Shown: piece by piece, positions 6,715 through 13,901 of the stretch | Layout of the letters: each line of letters starts with the position of its first letter | Numbering within the stretch: the stretch's first letter is position 1 | Source of the DNA: JAYXXU01 sp037969155 | Lineage (GTDB): Bacteria > Pseudomonadota > Gammaproteobacteria > Pseudomonadales > Moraxellaceae | NCBI GenBank assembly: GCA_037969155.1 | Contig: JBBKWW010000012.1 | Location: forward strand, 1-18,016 | Length of the DNA stretch: 18,016 bases | Direction of reading: 5' to 3' | Translations under genes and position numbers: made by a program | The notes under the pieces: model-generated | Seen by the model: the letters and a program-made list of their open reading frames with translations, nothing else | Told to the model about the DNA's origin: nothing | Database searches by the model: none

Positions 6715-8151
6715 TTATTTACGTTTGCGTTGAATGGCGTGAATTGCACGACCATCGACGGCAAGCGCTGCTTCATGTACCACTTCCGACAGAGTCGGAT
6801 GGGCAAAGGTCATCAGTTGTAGATCTTCGACACTTGAGACAAACTCCAGTGCGATCATGCCTTGATGCACGATGTCACCGGCATTTGCACCAATCACATG
6901 CATCCCGAGCAGACGGTCAGTCTTGGCATCGGCAACGAATTTTACGAAGCCAGCAGTTTCGTTGGCGGCTAAAGCACGGCCATTAACAGCCATGGCAAAT
7001 TGACCCGTTTTGACCTCGATGCCTTTAGCAACGGCTTCTTGCTCATTCAGGCCAACCCACGCCACTTCAGGACTGGTATAAATCACGCCAATGATGGTGT
7101 CATAGTTGATTTGTGCGGCATGGCCATGGATACGCTCCACCGCCATCACGCCCTCTTCCATCGCTTTATGCGCCAGCATTGGACCACGGACCAGATCGCC
7201 AATGGCATAGACGCCATCGACTGAGGTCAGGCACTGCTGATTGACGTCGATCAGACCACGCTCAGTCAGTGTGATGCCGCTATCATCGGCCAGCAGTGCT
7301 TCAGCGTAGGCTTTGCGACCGACACAGACGATCAGTCGATCAAACTGCGCGGTTTTTTCCTCACCCGACTGCATGTAGCTGACATTGATACCATCAGCAG
7401 TAAGCTCAGTACCCGTTACTTTTGCGCCAAGCTGGATACTTAGACCTTGTTTTTTCAAGATTTTCTGGGTTTCTTTGGCCAGTGCTTTGTCCAGCATCGG
7501 CAGAAATTCGTCCATCGCTTCAAAAACGAGGACTTCACTGCCGAGGCGGCGCCACACTGAGCCCAGCTCTAAACCAATGACACCTGCCCCGATCACACCC
7601 AAGCGTTTTGGGACTTCGGTGAACTCAAGCGCACCCGTTGAATCGACAATACGGTCTTGATCAACGGGCGCAACAGGGATGTTTACTGGCACAGAACCGG
7701 TCGCCAAAATCACGTTTTTGGCTTGAATATCTTCAGCAGGTGAACCATCAAGTGGGCTGAATTCGACCACTTTACCAGCTTTGAGTTTGCCCGAGCCTTG
7801 CAGCCAGACGATGCCATTGCCTTTCAGTAATGCAGCCACACCTGAGGTCAGGCCATCAACCACTTTATCTTTACGCGCCAACATGGTCGCGATATCAATA
7901 GCCACTTCGCCGGTGCTAATGCCATGCACCGCCAAGTCATGCTGAGTCGCTTCATAACGATGCGAGGAATCCAGCAAGGCTTTCGAGGGAATACAACCGA
8001 CGTTAAGACAGGTGCCGCCGAGGGCTGGCTTGCCTTTATGCACACGCTTTTCGATACACGCGACGGTCATACCCAGTTGTGCGCCGCGAATCGCTGCTTC
8101 ATAGCCACCTGGACCGCCGCCGATCACCACTAAATCAAACTGTTGGGACAT
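6715..8151 (-). CDS. lpdA: Dihydrolipoyl dehydrogenase (E3) LpdA
   Basis: A 478-residue flavoprotein disulfide oxidoreductase, the E3 component that reoxidises the lipoyl groups of the 2-oxoglutarate dehydrogenase complex and passes electrons to NAD+. The FAD-binding VVIGGGPGGYEAA is at residues 8-20; the redox disulfide is C48 and C53 in GGTCLNVGCIPSK; a second nucleotide-binding motif LGVIGAGVIGLELGS follows in the middle; the second FAD contact is GVYAIGDLVRGPMLAHKA. The C-terminal HPTLSEVVHEAA holds the His-Glu pair that serves as proton shuttle. The ATG at 8151 has AGGAG 9 nt before it. Its place between sucB and sucC assigns it to this complex, though it may also serve pyruvate dehydrogenase. 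Terminator-like hairpins lie on both sides. Confidence 0.98.
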   Translation of the reverse strand: MSQQFDLVVIGGGPGGYEAAIRGAQLGMTVACIEKRVHKGKPALGGTCLNVGCIPSKALLDSSHRYEATQHDLAVHGISTGEVAIDIATMLARKDKVVDGLTSGVAALLKGNGIVWLQGSGKLKAGKVVEFSPLDGSPAEDIQAKNVILATGSVPVNIPVAPVDQDRIVDSTGALEFTEVPKRLGVIGAGVIGLELGSVWRRLGSEVLVFEAMDEFLPMLDKALAKETQKILKKQGLSIQLGAKVTGTELTADGINVSYMQSGEEKTAQFDRLIVCVGRKAYAEALLADDSGITLTERGLIDVNQQCLTSVDGVYAIGDLVRGPMLAHKAMEEGVMAVERIHGHAAQINYDTIIGVIYTSPEVAWVGLNEQEAVAKGIEVKTGQFAMAVNGRALAANETAGFVKFVADAKTDRLLGMHVIGANAGDIVHQGMIALEFVSSVEDLQLMTFAHPTLSEVVHEAALAVDGRAIHAIQRKRK

Positions 8152-8181
8152 ACGGATACGCTCCTATTGTCCTAAATGGTC

Positions 8182-8213
8182 AAAAAACCACCCCACATCG
8201 ACGATGCAGGGCG
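8182..8213 (-). terminator. Terminator-like hairpin between sucB and lpdA
   Basis: As RNA from the minus strand, CGCCCTGCATC-GTC-GATGTGGGGTG can form an 11-bp stem that includes three G-U pairs, followed by G and six U residues. It starts 7 nt after the sucB stop. The wobble pairs make it strand-specific: the plus-strand copy would carry A-C mismatches. It probably reduces rather than stops read-through into lpdA. Confidence 0.65.
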
Positions 8214-8220
8214 CAATGCC

Positions 8221-9423
8221 TTACAGATCCAGCAGCAACAAGGCTGGGTCTTCGATTAAATCTTTAATGGTGACAAGGAAGCTGACGGCTTCTTTGCCAT
8301 CAATCAGGCGATGGTCATATGACAGCGCCAAATACATCATCGGCAAAATCACCACTTGACCATCTACTGCCATCGGACGATCTTGGATTTTGTGCATGCC
8401 CAAAATCGCAGTCTGCGGTGGGTTTAAGATCGGGGTCGATAGCAAGGAGCCAAACACACCGCCATTAGAGATGGTGAAGGTACCGCCAATCATGTCTTCG
8501 ATACCGAGCTTGCCATCACGGGCTTTTTTGCCATATTCCAAAATGGTTTTTTCGGTTTCAGCCAAGTCCAAACGGTCGGTATCACGCAGCACAGGCACAA
8601 CCAAACCACGCTCTGAGGACACCGCCACGCCAATGTCATAGTAACCGTGATAGACAATATCATCGCCACTGATCGAGGCATTGACCGCAGGGAAACGCTT
8701 CAGCGCTTCGGTCGCGGCTTTAATAAACATCGACATAAAGCCTAAACGTACACCATGACGCTTTTCAAAACGTGCTTGGTAGTTTTTGCGCATGTCCATC
8801 AGCGGCTTCATGTTGACTTCATTAAAGGTCGTCAACATGGCGGTTTCTTGGCTGGCCGACAGCAGACGCTCAGCCACGCGCTTGCGCAAACGGGTCATTG
8901 GCACACGCTTCTCGACTCGCTCACCAATCGCTAAAGACAGCGGCACTGCGGCAGGCGCTGTAGCCGCAGGTTTGGCACTCGGTGTATGACTGGCCACGTC
9001 TTGCTTGGTGATGCGGCCACCACGGCCTGTGCCTTGCACATCTTGTGGATCAATACCTTGCTCTGCGACCGCTTTACGCACCGCAGGGCTTTGCTCGGTA
9101 GAGCTACTCGCACTGCTGGCTGCAACAGGCGCGGCAGCCACATCAGCCACAGGTACAGCGGCAGCTGGTGCGGATCCAGCAGCACTGCCCGCTTCAAAGA
9201 TCGCTAACACTTCACTGGACAGCACGGTATCGCCTTCGACTTTGGCAATACTGGTCAGCACGCCATCAGATGGGGCAACCACTTCAAGTACCACTTTATC
9301 AGTCTCGATATCAGCAATCACTTCGTCGCGTTTGACGGCTTCGCCAACTTTTTTGTGCCATGCGGCTACCGTACCATCGGCAACTGATTCAGGGAACACG
9401 GGGGCTTTAATTTCAACGGCCAT
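8221..9423 (-). CDS. sucB: 2-oxoglutarate dehydrogenase E2, dihydrolipoyl succinyltransferase SucB
   Basis: A 400-residue protein from the ATG at 9423; the frame is open 16 codons further up, but only within the end of sucA. It transfers succinyl groups from the E1-bound intermediate to CoA and forms the core of the complex. Domains in order: lipoyl domain with K43 in DIETDKVVLEV; an Ala/Pro-rich linker of about residues 78-107; peripheral subunit-binding domain SPAVRKAVAEQGIDPQDVQG; and the catalytic domain ending with the active-site LSYDHRLIDGKEAV, where the His and Asp are catalytic. The ATG follows the sucA stop by a single base, with GGAG inside the last sucA codons, so translation is coupled. 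A terminator-like hairpin lies just after the stop. Confidence 0.98.
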   Translation of the reverse strand: MAVEIKAPVFPESVADGTVAAWHKKVGEAVKRDEVIADIETDKVVLEVVAPSDGVLTSIAKVEGDTVLSSEVLAIFEAGSAAGSAPAAAVPVADVAAAPVAASSASSSTEQSPAVRKAVAEQGIDPQDVQGTGRGGRITKQDVASHTPSAKPAATAPAAVPLSLAIGERVEKRVPMTRLRKRVAERLLSASQETAMLTTFNEVNMKPLMDMRKNYQARFEKRHGVRLGFMSMFIKAATEALKRFPAVNASISGDDIVYHGYYDIGVAVSSERGLVVPVLRDTDRLDLAETEKTILEYGKKARDGKLGIEDMIGGTFTISNGGVFGSLLSTPILNPPQTAILGMHKIQDRPMAVDGQVVILPMMYLALSYDHRLIDGKEAVSFLVTIKDLIEDPALLLLDL

Positions 9424-9424
9424 C

Positions 9425-12262
9425 TTAGGCATCTCCTTGCGGTTCTGTGGTGATACCCAACGCATCTGCAATTAAAGCAGCCTGCTGACGGGCATGTAAG
9501 CTGGGTGAGCCACACGCAGGCGCGGCCGAAGCGGCACGGCCGGCATAACGCACGGGAATAGTCGGCAACACGTCATGCACGGTGCTGTATAAGAGCGCTG
9601 CAATAAACGACCACGCGCCTTGGTTTTGTGGCTCTTCTTGACACCATTTGACCATCTTAGCGTTAGGGTACTGCGTCAGCACGTCACGCAAACGCGCCTC
9701 TGGATAAGGATAAATCTGCTCAACGCGCACAATCGCGACCTGAGTAAGACCTAACTCACGGCGTTTTTCCAGTAAATCGTAGTAGACCTTGCCACCACAA
9801 ATCACCACACGCTCGACCGCTTGCGCATCGACGACATCAATCTCATCAATCACGGTCTGGAAACGACTTTCCGCAAGATCAGACAGTTCAGAGGTTGCCA
9901 GCTTATGACGCAGCAAGCTTTTCGGTGACATGATCACCAATGGCTTACGGTTCGGTCGTACAGCCTGACGACGCAACAGATGGAAAATCTGCGCAGGCGT
10001 AGTCGGCGTACAGACTTGCATATTGTCTTCAGCACAGAGCTGTAAAAAACGCTCCATACGTGCCGAAGAATGCTCAGGCCCTTGCCCTTCAAAGCCATGT
10101 GGCAACAGCAGCGTTAAACCACACACCCGCTCCCACTTGGTCTCACCACTACTGATGAATTGGTCAATCACCACCTGCGCACCGTTGGCAAAATCACCAA
10201 ACTGCGCTTCCCAAATGATCAAGCCATGTGGAATCGTGGTGGCATAACCGTATTCAAACGCCAATACCGCCTCTTCTGACAGTAAAGAATCGTACAGCGC
10301 CAGACGTGGCTGATTAGGTTTGATATTCAGCAATGGGGTATAACGACTGCCATCAACTTGATTGTGCAGCACTGCATGCCGATGCGAAAAAGTACCACGA
10401 CCAACATCCTGACCGGTCAAACGCACCAAATAACCGTCATCCAGTAGCGTTGCATAGGCTAAAGTTTCTGCCGCGCCCCAATTCAGAGGGGTTTCGCCGG
10501 TTTGCATTTTGAGGCGATCTTCGATCACCTTGCCGACCTGACGCTGCATGACAAAACCGTCTGGCAATTGCGCCATGCTGCGACCAAATCCTTTTAGCTT
10601 CTCAATATCGACACCTGTTGCCCAATCATCTTGCAGCTCATGGCCAAGATACGGGGTCCAATCGACATGCAGACGCTTATTCGGCTCGGTCACCAAGGCA
10701 TTGGCCACGTGCTCACCCGCCTCTAGCGCACTGCGATAGTCCTCGACCATGGCATCAGCATCGGCACGACTCAGCACGCCTGTAGCGACTAACTGGTCGG
10801 CATACAAGGTACGAGTGGTCGGTAGCTTACTGATCACTTGATACATTAAAGGCTGTGTGGCATTCGGCTCATCAGCTTCGTTATGCCCGCGACGACGATA
10901 ACAAAACAGATCAATCACGATGTCTTTTTTGAATTGCAGTCGATAATCGACCGCCAGCTGCGTGATAAACAATACCGCTTCTGGATCATCGCCATTCACA
11001 TGAAGAATTGGACACTGCACCATTTTGGCAATATCAGTGCAATACTCTGTCGAACGTGCATCTTCTTGCGCGCTCGTGGTAAAGCCGACTTGGTTATTGA
11101 TCACAATATGCAGCGTGCCACCGACCGTATAGCCGCGCGTTTGCGACATTTGGAAGGTTTCCATGACCACGCCTTGACCCGCAAATGCAGCGTCGCCATG
11201 TACGATGATCGGCATGACTTTTTCGCCACCGATATCTTCACGCCGGACTTGCCGCGCTCGCACGGAGCCTTCCACCACGGGGCTGACAATTTCCAGATGT
11301 GAGGGGTTAAAGGCCAAGGCCAAATGCATTTCACCACCAGCAGTCATCACATTGGATGAATAGCCTTGGTGATATTTGACATCGCCAGAACCTTTTTGGT
11401 TAAAGCTTTTTTTGCCTTCGAACTCACCGAAAAGATCGGCAGGATTTTTACCCAGAATATTGACCAACAAATTCAGGCGGCCACGGTGTGCCATGCCGAT
11501 CACGATTTCGAGTGTGCCGGCAGCGCCCGCACGCTGAATCATTTCATTGACCATCGGGATAAAGCTCTCGCCACCCTCTAGCCCGAATCGCTTGGCACCG
11601 ACAAATTTATTGCCGAGAAACTTTTCCAAACCCTCTGCTGCGGTTAAGCGCTCAAGTAACCCGAGTTGGGTCGCCCGTGTAAATTGTGGTAGCCCGCGTG
11701 CGCCTTCAAGCCGCTGCTGAATCCAACGCCTCTCTTTGGTGTCGACGATGTGCATGTACTCTGCACCAATCGAACTGCAATAGATCGCCTCCATCGCTGT
11801 AACCATGTCAGCCAACGTGGTTTCAGCCTTGCCAATCGACAGGTTACCCGTTTGGAACACCGTATCTAGATCAGATCTGGATAAACCATGGGCAGCCAAA
11901 TCTAGATCAGGCACATGCTCGCGCTTGGCCAACCCTAGCGGGTCAAGTTTGGCTTTTTGATGCCCACGATTGCGATAGGCTGAGATCAACTGCAACACGC
12001 CGACTTGGCGACGCTCATGGTCGGTGCTCACGGAGCTTTGCAACATCGGTTGCGCCCGCGTGCTGTTACGTGCCCGTAACAGAAACTGCTCGCGCACGGA
12101 GCCGTGGGGTTGGTCGCCTTGTGGATACCGATCAAAGTAACTGCGCCACTCGGCATCTACCGAGTCGGGTGCAGTCAAATAATGCTCGTAAATTTGTTCG
12201 ATATAGGCCGCATTATCGCCGGACAGTTCGGTGTCCTGTTGCTGCGCTTCTACCTCATACAT
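9425..12262 (-). CDS. sucA: 2-oxoglutarate dehydrogenase E1 component SucA
   Basis: A 945-residue thiamine diphosphate enzyme (E. coli: 933) that decarboxylates 2-oxoglutarate and passes the succinyl group to lipoyl-SucB. It starts MYEVEAQQQDTELSGDNAAY; the helical N-terminus with AEWRSYFDRYP is typical and docks to the complex core. Active-site landmarks are GMAHRGRLNLLVNILGK, KYHQGYSS, FNPSHLEIVSPVVEGSVRAR, and the cofactor motif running from HGDAAFAGQGVV to HIVINNQVGFT, then CYRRRGHNEADEP. The C-terminal part ends VRYAGRAASAAPACGSPSLH. The ATG at 12262 was chosen over an upstream TTG at 12295 because the preceding codons look non-coding. Its ribosome-binding site is poor (GACGAGCAGACTC) and can be covered by an RNA stem, which suggests translational control. 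Confidence 0.97.
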   Translation of the reverse strand: MYEVEAQQQDTELSGDNAAYIEQIYEHYLTAPDSVDAEWRSYFDRYPQGDQPHGSVREQFLLRARNSTRAQPMLQSSVSTDHERRQVGVLQLISAYRNRGHQKAKLDPLGLAKREHVPDLDLAAHGLSRSDLDTVFQTGNLSIGKAETTLADMVTAMEAIYCSSIGAEYMHIVDTKERRWIQQRLEGARGLPQFTRATQLGLLERLTAAEGLEKFLGNKFVGAKRFGLEGGESFIPMVNEMIQRAGAAGTLEIVIGMAHRGRLNLLVNILGKNPADLFGEFEGKKSFNQKGSGDVKYHQGYSSNVMTAGGEMHLALAFNPSHLEIVSPVVEGSVRARQVRREDIGGEKVMPIIVHGDAAFAGQGVVMETFQMSQTRGYTVGGTLHIVINNQVGFTTSAQEDARSTEYCTDIAKMVQCPILHVNGDDPEAVLFITQLAVDYRLQFKKDIVIDLFCYRRRGHNEADEPNATQPLMYQVISKLPTTRTLYADQLVATGVLSRADADAMVEDYRSALEAGEHVANALVTEPNKRLHVDWTPYLGHELQDDWATGVDIEKLKGFGRSMAQLPDGFVMQRQVGKVIEDRLKMQTGETPLNWGAAETLAYATLLDDGYLVRLTGQDVGRGTFSHRHAVLHNQVDGSRYTPLLNIKPNQPRLALYDSLLSEEAVLAFEYGYATTIPHGLIIWEAQFGDFANGAQVVIDQFISSGETKWERVCGLTLLLPHGFEGQGPEHSSARMERFLQLCAEDNMQVCTPTTPAQIFHLLRRQAVRPNRKPLVIMSPKSLLRHKLATSELSDLAESRFQTVIDEIDVVDAQAVERVVICGGKVYYDLLEKRRELGLTQVAIVRVEQIYPYPEARLRDVLTQYPNAKMVKWCQEEPQNQGAWSFIAALLYSTVHDVLPTIPVRYAGRAASAAPACGSPSLHARQQAALIADALGITTEPQGDA

Positions 12263-12263
12263 G

Positions 12264-12315
12264 AGTCTGCTCGTCTTCAAATCGCAAAAATGCAAGCTGC
12301 TGGATAAAGCAGACT
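12264..12315 (-). promoter_or_regulatory. Stem able to cover the sucA translation start region
   Basis: In the transcript AGTCTGCT (12315-12308) is exactly complementary to AGCAGACT (12271-12264), which sits one base before the sucA ATG and overlaps its ribosome-binding region. The loop is 36 nt. It competes for the same bases with the local hairpin at 12294-12316. Confidence 0.45.
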
Positions 12316-12316
12316 T
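12294..12316 (-). promoter_or_regulatory. Alternative leader hairpin excluding the sucA-covering stem
   Basis: In the transcript AAG-T-CTGCT pairs with AGCAG-CTT across a 6-nt loop (TTATCC), giving eight pairs with one bulged U. Because it uses the CTGCT that would otherwise bind the sucA start region, the two structures cannot coexist. With this hairpin formed, the sucA start is free. Confidence 0.45.
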
Positions 12317-12322
12317 ACCCCT

Positions 12323-12353
12323 GCAAGCATCGTTTGGATTATCGGATGCTTGC
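12323..12353 (-). promoter_or_regulatory. Leader hairpin upstream of sucA with 9-bp perfect arms
   Basis: GCAAGCATC (12353-12345 on the minus strand) and GATGCTTGC (12331-12323) are exact reverse complements around a 13-nt loop. No T-run follows, so it is not a terminator. The 5' arm is the last part of the small leader ORF at 12339-12404; a ribosome there would open the stem. Confidence 0.55.
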
Positions 12354-12404
12354 GCCCTTAAAGCGGGTGCTACGGCGTGCCATCAGGCGGTGGATGTCCA
12401 CCAT
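12339..12404 (-). CDS. Possible 21-residue leader peptide upstream of sucA
   Basis: ATG at 12404 opens MVDIHRLMARRSTRFKGASI plus a final Arg, then TAA. Five of its 21 residues are arginine. No clear Shine-Dalgarno sequence precedes it, and its start lies within the palindrome GGTGGACATCCACC, so it may be chance. It ends inside the 5' arm of the hairpin at 12323-12353, the arrangement seen in translational attenuators. Real translation is unproven. Confidence 0.25.
   Translation of the reverse strand: MVDIHRLMARRSTRFKGASIR
12389..12402. repeat. 14-bp palindrome in the sucA leader
   Basis: GGTGGA-TG-TCCACC is a perfect inverted repeat with a 2-bp centre. So short a centre suits a dimeric DNA-binding protein better than an RNA hairpin. 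It lies about 130 bp before the sucA ATG. Confidence 0.4.
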
Positions 12405-12506
12405 GACAGCAATCGACCACAACAATCAGTATCACTTGCGTGCAATCCCCGCTGGTAAACACACCAACAGACACTACAGATCGTGACACGACTGTGTTAC
12501 ACCGTA

Positions 12507-12529
12507 CCCACACGCATGTGGGCATTTTT
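12507..12529 (+). repeat. Small hairpin with T-run on the plus strand
   Basis: CCCACA-CGCA-TGTGGG followed by CA and five T residues resembles a weak terminator for plus-strand (antisense) transcription. No plus-strand gene precedes it, so its role is unclear. Confidence 0.3.
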
Positions 12530-12538
12530 GCAAATCGA

Positions 12539-12591
12539 ATTGGCGAATCAAGTGCGTGACTGTGTCAGAACACAACCCTTGATTGGCGAAT
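12539..12591. repeat. Direct repeat ATTGGCGAAT, two copies
   Basis: ATTGGCGAAT occurs at 12539-12548 and again at 12582-12591, starts 43 bp apart (about four helical turns). Both copies lie just downstream of the candidate sucA promoter. Confidence 0.4.
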
Positions 12592-12621
12592 GCGACTTCG
12601 ATTCAACGAAAGCCTGTAATG

Positions 12622-12651
12622 AATAAAGCATATTCTGTGCCATTGGGTCAA
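12622..12651 (-). promoter_or_regulatory. Candidate sigma-70 promoter for sucA
   Basis: On the minus strand TTGACC (12651-12646) is followed after 18 bp by TTTATT (12627-12622). The -35 matches at five of six positions, the -10 at four. It would give a leader of about 350 nt carrying the hairpins described here. Chosen as the best pair found by eye. Confidence 0.35.
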
Positions 12652-12733
12652 AATCCTAGCACGCAAAGCACCCTTTCTCTGATTTTTTTGCTCAATAGCG
12701 ATTATTAAGTTAAAAAATGGCACTGATCATACC

Positions 12734-12792
12734 GCGGTTTGCTAAGAGCGAGCAGCATGATCAACAAGCTGCCCGACCCTGCTTCAAACCGC
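12734..12792. repeat. Nested inverted repeat (large hairpin)
   Basis: GCGGTTTG (12734-12741) and CAAACCGC (12785-12792) are exact 8-bp arms, enclosing a second stem GCAGC (12752-12756) / GCTGC (12768-12772). The two levels of pairing suggest a folded RNA or cruciform rather than a simple operator. It lies 84 bp beyond the stop of the membrane-protein gene. Confidence 0.4.
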
Positions 12793-12810
12793 AGATTTAT
12801 ATCAACATAT

Positions 12811-12845
12811 ACTGAGAGTTCGCTCAGTCAAGCACCTTGACTAAG
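12811..12845 (-). repeat. Two overlapping, mutually exclusive hairpins after the membrane-protein gene
   Basis: In the minus-strand transcript CTTAGTCAAG-GTG-CTTGACTGAG (12845-12823) can form a 10-bp stem with one G-U pair, while ACTGAG-CGAACT-CTCAGT (12828-12811) forms a 6-bp stem that uses the same ACTGAG. No T-run follows either one. Confidence 0.4.
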
Positions 12846-12875
12846 CATGGGCGAAAAACACATCAAATACACGAA

Positions 12876-13691
12876 TCAAACAAACATCAGATCACGCCCA
12901 TTGGTGAGTTGGACGAAATGCAAGACTGGCGACAACTCAAAACGAGGATCAGACTGTAAGAATGGCTGTACCAACTCTGGCGCAACCTGTTTGGTTTCGC
13001 AATCAAAATCAGCGGTAGCGCCTGACTCAAGACGATGATAATGACTCACGAAACAGTAACTCGGCTGAATCATCTCGCGTCCTGTCGTCCGATCGACCAC
13101 ACGGACACCGAGGGTCAAACCGTTGATTGCAACACCCGAACGATTGGTCACCTGATAACGGGTGGTCACAGTAGTTGGCTCCGCGAGCACCTCACGTGAC
13201 AACAACTCTAGCACCAAGCCTTGCTGTAAGGTTTGTCGCAGTTTTTGGTCTGGATCAGCAATCTCGCTGATGGCTGACCGCACATTCTCTTCGAGCTTGG
13301 CTTCGGTTTGCTGCATATAGGCTTTTTCTAGCTCAATGGCTTCAGCAAAGGTTTTGCCACGTGGAAAAGTGGTTTCAAATGTACGCACCAAATGCTTGAG
13401 TAACAGCTCTTGATCTTGTGGATCAAGGTATTTGAAACGGCTGCTCAATTTATCAATTGGGTCATCTTTGTGAATGTAAGGAATGTCAGCAGGCAACTGA
13501 GTTTGCATGATCCAGCTCATTTTGGGTGGGAGCAACACTAACGCAAACAACATTGCTGCATTGGCGACGAGCATGGCGATTTTGATATTTTCGCTACGCC
13601 ATTTGGCCAAAATACCAATCACCCCAACAACAGCACAAACCAGCAGAACAACACCAGCAAACAACGGATATGGAATACCAAGGTCGAACAT
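12876..13691 (-). CDS. Unrecognised membrane protein with two N-terminal helices
   Basis: A 271-residue protein that I do not recognise. Two hydrophobic helices lie at about residues 9-29 (FAGVVLLVCAVVGVIGILA) and 37-55, joined by a short positively charged loop KWRSENIK. The positive-inside rule puts this loop in the cytoplasm and the remaining 215 residues in the periplasm. That part has a charged helical region (about 75-170), then a strand-rich stretch with TTRYQVTNRSGVAINGLTLG (about 175-195), which looks like an immunoglobulin-type beta domain, with cysteines at 213 and 231. The ATG at 13691 has GGGG as a modest ribosome-binding site. It stands alone between the sdh terminator and the sucA leader, with its own candidate promoter. 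Placement among respiratory genes hints at envelope or respiratory function, no more. Confidence 0.8.
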   Translation of the reverse strand: MFDLGIPYPLFAGVVLLVCAVVGVIGILAKWRSENIKIAMLVANAAMLFALVLLPPKMSWIMQTQLPADIPYIHKDDPIDKLSSRFKYLDPQDQELLLKHLVRTFETTFPRGKTFAEAIELEKAYMQQTEAKLEENVRSAISEIADPDQKLRQTLQQGLVLELLSREVLAEPTTVTTRYQVTNRSGVAINGLTLGVRVVDRTTGREMIQPSYCFVSHYHRLESGATADFDCETKQVAPELVQPFLQSDPRFELSPVLHFVQLTNGRDLMFV

Positions 13692-13763
13692 AGAAGCCCC
13701 GCGTCAAATAAGATTAAGTGTTTAAAAACAAATTGTCATGCTGTTATTTCGGATACACATCGG

Positions 13764-13785
13764 ACTGCTTAATGCGCTAAGCAGT
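13764..13785. repeat. 8-bp hairpin in the leader of the membrane-protein gene
   Basis: ACTGCTTA-ATGCGC-TAAGCAGT is a perfect inverted repeat with a 6-nt centre, 73 bp before the ATG and downstream of the candidate promoter. With no T-run it may be an operator or an RNA stability element. Confidence 0.4.
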
Positions 13786-13814
13786 GCGGTTGATGCTGCT
13801 ACAGCCCTGCAACA

Positions 13815-13843
13815 AATATAGTCTATCGTTGTGTTACCTACAA
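13815..13843 (-). promoter_or_regulatory. Candidate promoter for the membrane-protein gene
   Basis: On the minus strand TTGTAG (13843-13838), a 17-bp spacer and TATATT (13820-13815). The -10 matches the sigma-70 consensus at five of six positions; the -35 shares TTG only. The leader would be about 120 nt. Confidence 0.4.
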
Positions 13844-13901
13844 ATACTTTCATGCATGATTCTCGCTGCGATCGGCGCACGCTGCTGATGCTGGCCACAA
13901 C

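Larger units (their letters stand above)
12263..12875. other. Structured non-coding region between the membrane-protein gene and sucA
   Basis: About 610 bp with no convincing gene of ordinary size. It holds a candidate sucA promoter, a possible 21-codon leader ORF, two alternative stems at the sucA start, and at least six further inverted repeats, listed separately. Other pairings include TGTGT/ACACA within 12561-12574 and AATCAAG/CTTGATT (12546-12552 with 12578-12584). No clear terminator for the membrane-protein gene was found on its strand. Confidence 0.6.

Noticed and set aside
9424..9471. Sixteen-codon upstream extension of sucB
   Set aside because: It lies within the end of sucA; MAVEIKAPVFPESVADG is the normal start of SucB and has GGAG before it.
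9005..9475. 156-codon open frame on the plus strand
   Set aside because: It lies wholly opposite sucB and the end of sucA. Its Ala/Ser/Thr-rich translation is what the antisense of an Ala/Pro-rich linker yields, and it has no ribosome-binding site.
10883..11302. 139-codon open frame on the plus strand
   Set aside because: Antisense shadow of the conserved sucA catalytic core.
12104..12458. Plus-strand open frames across the sucA 5' end
   Set aside because: They overlap sucA coding sequence and its leader, have no start signals and no protein-like composition.
12507..12529. Hairpin with T-run read as a plus-strand gene terminator
   Set aside because: No plus-strand gene ends here. It is kept only as a repeat of unknown role.
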